In this document: positions 6,512-8,618 of the stretch, piece after piece
Layout: each line of letters begins with the position of its first letter
Position numbering within the stretch: position 1 is the stretch's first letter
Assembly: GCA_017538465.1 (NCBI GenBank)
Contig: JAFYIW010000183.1
Coordinates: forward strand, 1 to 8,618
Direction of reading: 5' to 3'
Length of the DNA stretch: 8,618 bases
Origin: Victivallales bacterium
GTDB taxonomy: Bacteria > Verrucomicrobiota > Lentisphaeria > Oligosphaerales > Oligosphaeraceae
Notes under the pieces: model-generated
The model's database searches: none
Seen by the model: the letters and a program-made list of their open reading frames with translations, nothing else
Told to the model about the DNA's origin: nothing
Made by a program: the position numbers and the translations under genes

Positions 6512-7627
6512 TCACTCCTGCTCCGCGAATTTCAGCAGCGAGCCCGTAGGGCAGACAAATCGGCAGTATGGCCGCGGCACGAAGAGCGAAAGAAGCGTGA
6601 ATCCCGCCGCCAGCGCCAGCGCCACCGGTGGCGCCGTGCGGAAAAGAAATGCGGAGAATGGCTCGTTGTCCATCCAGAGGAAACCAACGCCGCACCACAT
6701 CGCCATCAGCAGCATTGCCCAAAGAATTTGCCGGAAGGCATCCAGCCGCTTCAGCCACTGCGGAGAAATGCGCAGCTTTTTCCTCGAGCATTTCCCGGCC
6801 AGTTCCTGCAATGAGCCAAATGGACACGCCTGCATGCAGTAGTGGCTCCTGCGACCGAAAAGGGGGTAAATGAACGCCATTGCCAGAAGCAGCAACGGCA
6901 GCAGCGCATTCCAATCCTGCACGCCTTGCGCGAGGTATTTCACCAGCAGCGTATGCGACACGAAGGCTCCGCACCAGCAGCCAAGCACCACCACATTCAG
7001 CACCAGCTGCACGATGCGGCAATATTTGTTTTTCAGGAAGCAAGGCAGAACCGCCGCCGCCAAAGCCACCAGCAGCCCACAGAAGAATTTCAGAGTCGGG
7101 TGCCAGGGCGGCTTGGACACGGCGGGCGCCGGAGCCTCCTGGCCGCCCTTCGCGGCGAGGTAGGCCGTCAATCCCGCCTGGACATTCTGGATGAAGGCCG
7201 TGGAGGAGTAGGTCGCGTTGGTCACCGGCGTCACCGAGGTCTCCAGCGCCTCCAGAGCCGTCTTGCCATACCACTGTTCGCGGAAGCCCTTCTCCAAAGT
7301 CACGGAGAAAAAATCCGGCGTGTCCTGGTTCGGCAGTGGCTCAATCCGGATAACCACCCCGTCCTTCAGATAGATTTTCAACGGCGTCGGCCCGGAATAG
7401 CCATTGATCTCCCTGCCCGGAACCGTGGTGTTGATGACCTCCGCGCCTTCCCCCTCCACGGCCAGAAACATTGCCGTTTCAGCCGGCTCTTCATTGGACG
7501 CCTCCTGGACTGACGGCTGGTCGGCATCAATCTCCCTCCCCCAAAACCTCCCGTCCCGCCGCAGCGCGATGGCGGTCAGCATCAGGAGGCAGGTCAGCAA
7601 GCCAAGGAACTGGTATAATCTGCTCAT
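6512..7627 (-). CDS. FMN-binding domain / [4Fe-4S] polytopic membrane redox protein (NosR/NapH-like)
   Basis: 371 residues. An N-terminal helix (about 7-22) is followed by an extracytoplasmic FMN-binding domain (about 60-155) in which TPVTNATYSS (133-142) resembles the motif where ApbE attaches FMN covalently; the expected acceptor is T139. Then come about five membrane helices (near 179-198, 204-223, 240-258, 300-319 and 333-350) and two cysteine motifs, C264-x3-C268-P and C355-x3-C359-P, as in NosR and NapH. The ferredoxin-like 2[4Fe-4S] tail of those proteins is absent. Such proteins pass electrons across the inner membrane to periplasmic flavin. The ATG at 7627 lacks a Shine-Dalgarno sequence; a GAATTC-centred near-palindrome overlaps the usual position. 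It is first of a two-gene minus-strand unit with the flavin-reductase-like gene. The electron donor and acceptor cannot be read from the sequence. Confidence 0.9.
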   Translation of the reverse strand: MSRLYQFLGLLTCLLMLTAIALRRDGRFWGREIDADQPSVQEASNEEPAETAMFLAVEGEGAEVINTTVPGREINGYSGPTPLKIYLKDGVVIRIEPLPNQDTPDFFSVTLEKGFREQWYGKTALEALETSVTPVTNATYSSTAFIQNVQAGLTAYLAAKGGQEAPAPAVSKPPWHPTLKFFCGLLVALAAAVLPCFLKNKYCRIVQLVLNVVVLGCWCGAFVSHTLLVKYLAQGVQDWNALLPLLLLAMAFIYPLFGRRSHYCMQACPFGSLQELAGKCSRKKLRISPQWLKRLDAFRQILWAMLLMAMWCGVGFLWMDNEPFSAFLFRTAPPVALALAAGFTLLSLFVPRPYCRFVCPTGSLLKFAEQE

Positions 7628-7824
7628 GGGGAATTCGCGGATTCTTCGTTTGCAGAGGGTGCTGTCTGTTAATTTAGTCGGGAATTCCTGAAAATTTCTC
7701 CGTACAACGGCAAAAAGCGGGATATATTTTCTCTGTCAGCGGATAATAAAAGGGCCCCCTCTCCCGTTATGTCGGCGAGTACTGTCATCCCTGACGCATT
7801 CCTCACGAACCCCAAATCGACGAA
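7628..7824. promoter_or_regulatory. Divergent promoter region between redox pair and gspF
   Basis: This 197-base AT-richer region separates two divergent units and must hold promoters for both. Two 14-base near-palindromes with GAATTC cores lie at 7631-7644 and 7678-7691, cores 51 bases apart; each departs from perfect symmetry at only one pair. They sit close to the start of the FMN/Fe-S gene and could be operator sites. AT-rich hexamers such as GATAAT (about 7743) are present, but I see no convincing -35 partner for either direction. Confidence 0.3.
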
Positions 7825-8618
7825 ATGCCTCTGTTCAAATTCAAAGTCAGCGACTCCGCCGGAAAAGTCAGTGAACTGCTGATTGACGGGGATTCCCAGG
7901 CCGACGCAACCCGCCGCATTCAGCGGCGAGGGCTGATGCCGCTGGCCTTCCTGGGCGAAGGAGCAGCCGCCACCGCCGCGAATGGCCGCAACCGTCGCGT
8001 GGACGTTGTGGACTTCACCGACCGCCTGGTGCCATTGCTGGAGGCGAACATACCCATCGAGCGGGCATTGGCCATCCTAGGAGACGGCAATGAGAACCCC
8101 GCCATGTCCCGCATGGTCGGCGAACTGCGACGGGGACTGCACGAGGGACGAAAACTGTCGGACCTCATCCGCGACCAGGGCAGCACCTTCCCTTCCGTCT
8201 ATGCCGGCGTGGTGGAGGCCGGCGAGGAGGCCGGCGCACTCCCCCAGGTCATGGGACAGCTGCGCAATTTCATGACCACGGCCGCCGAACTCAAGAGCTT
8301 CCTCATCTCCAACTCCATCTATCCGGCCTTCATCGCCGTCACCGGGCTGGCCATGTTGGGATGCCTCCTCGGAATCATCGTGCCAAAATTCGCAACCTCC
8401 CTGGCCGGCGCGGGCGTCAAATCCCAGGCCACGGATTTCCTGATGGGACTCTCCAACGGCATCCGCAACTACTGGTGGGTCAGCATCATTCTCGTTGCCG
8501 GCATCATCTGGCTCGTCGTCCAAATCCGCAAGCCGGACGGCGCCATCCGCCGCGGGTGGGACGCCCTCCTGATGCGGCTACCCGTATTCAAGAAACTCGT
8601 CCTCTTCAGCAATCTCTC
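7825..8618 (+). CDS. gspF: Type II secretion / type IV pilus inner-membrane protein GspF/PilC, truncated by window end
   Basis: The first 264 codons are present; full-length members are about 400 residues. GspF/PilC is the polytopic platform protein that anchors the assembly ATPase and pseudopilin machinery in the inner membrane. The start shows the usual small N-terminal domain (FKFKVSDSAGKV, then ADATRRIQRRGLMPL), then the first F domain: VDFTDRLVPLLEANIPIERAL, a GLHEGRKLSDLI segment, FPSVYAGVVEAGEEAGALPQV, then the membrane helix around YPAFIAVTGLAML and the IVPKFA that usually follows. A second helix (about 217-235) and the start of the second F domain (WDALLMRLPVFKKLV) complete what is visible. 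ATG 7825 is the first start after an in-frame stop at 7792-7794; it has no Shine-Dalgarno sequence. Assignment to secretion rather than pilus cannot be made without neighbours, and the gene symbol is a convention. Confidence 0.92.
   Translation, partial: MPLFKFKVSDSAGKVSELLIDGDSQADATRRIQRRGLMPLAFLGEGAAATAANGRNRRVDVVDFTDRLVPLLEANIPIERALAILGDGNENPAMSRMVGELRRGLHEGRKLSDLIRDQGSTFPSVYAGVVEAGEEAGALPQVMGQLRNFMTTAAELKSFLISNSIYPAFIAVTGLAMLGCLLGIIVPKFATSLAGAGVKSQATDFLMGLSNGIRNYWWVSIILVAGIIWLVVQIRKPDGAIRRGWDALLMRLPVFKKLVLFSNL

Noticed and set aside
6162..7274. 370-codon minus-strand frame spanning the FMN/Fe-S and reductase-like genes
   Set aside because: It lies in a different frame across two well-supported genes and their spacer, and is rich in Gly and Ala with no recognisable domain.
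1..8618. CRISPR array, tRNA, rRNA, insertion sequence or phage attachment site
   Set aside because: I saw no regularly spaced direct repeats, tRNA-like cloverleaf, rRNA signature, transposase or terminal inverted repeats.

Overview
The window reads as chromosomal DNA of a GC-rich, double-membraned bacterium. A WaaP/InaA-like lipopolysaccharide kinase and a type II secretion/type IV pilus inner-membrane protein (GspF/PilC) point to an outer membrane. A GH27 alpha-galactosidase, a LemA-type membrane protein, Fe-S/FMN membrane redox proteins and frequent lack of Shine-Dalgarno sequences would fit a carbohydrate-degrading member of the Verrucomicrobiota/Lentisphaerota (PVC) group. That placement is inference from gene content and style; there is no rRNA or other marker gene here.

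Layout. Positions 1-140 hold a compact, hairpin-rich, apparently non-coding element. A strong intrinsic terminator (145-188, minus) follows and ends the leftward alpha-galactosidase gene (200-1387). Divergent from it is a small XRE-type helix-turn-helix protein (1660-2124). After a 314-base gene-free stretch comes a rightward cluster: LemA-family protein (2439-3104), a 609-residue two-helix membrane protein of unknown function (3167-4996) and a LPS-kinase-like protein (5011-5655). Convergent with this, only 13 bases away, is a leftward pair: an FMN-binding, [4Fe-4S] polytopic membrane protein (7627-6512) followed by a membrane-anchored flavin-reductase-like protein (6400-5669). A 197-base divergent intergenic region leads to a rightward gspF/pilC gene (from 7825) that runs off the window end.

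How the genes may work together. The redox pair looks like a small flavin-based module that would carry electrons through the inner membrane to an extracytoplasmic flavin domain; this is the most interesting part of the window. The LemA/two-helix protein/kinase cluster looks like an envelope-associated unit, but only the kinase has a guessable reaction. The alpha-galactosidase is cytoplasmic and stands alone with its divergent HTH gene, so it probably acts on imported oligosaccharides. The long open frames antisense to several genes are GC-driven shadows and are not annotated.
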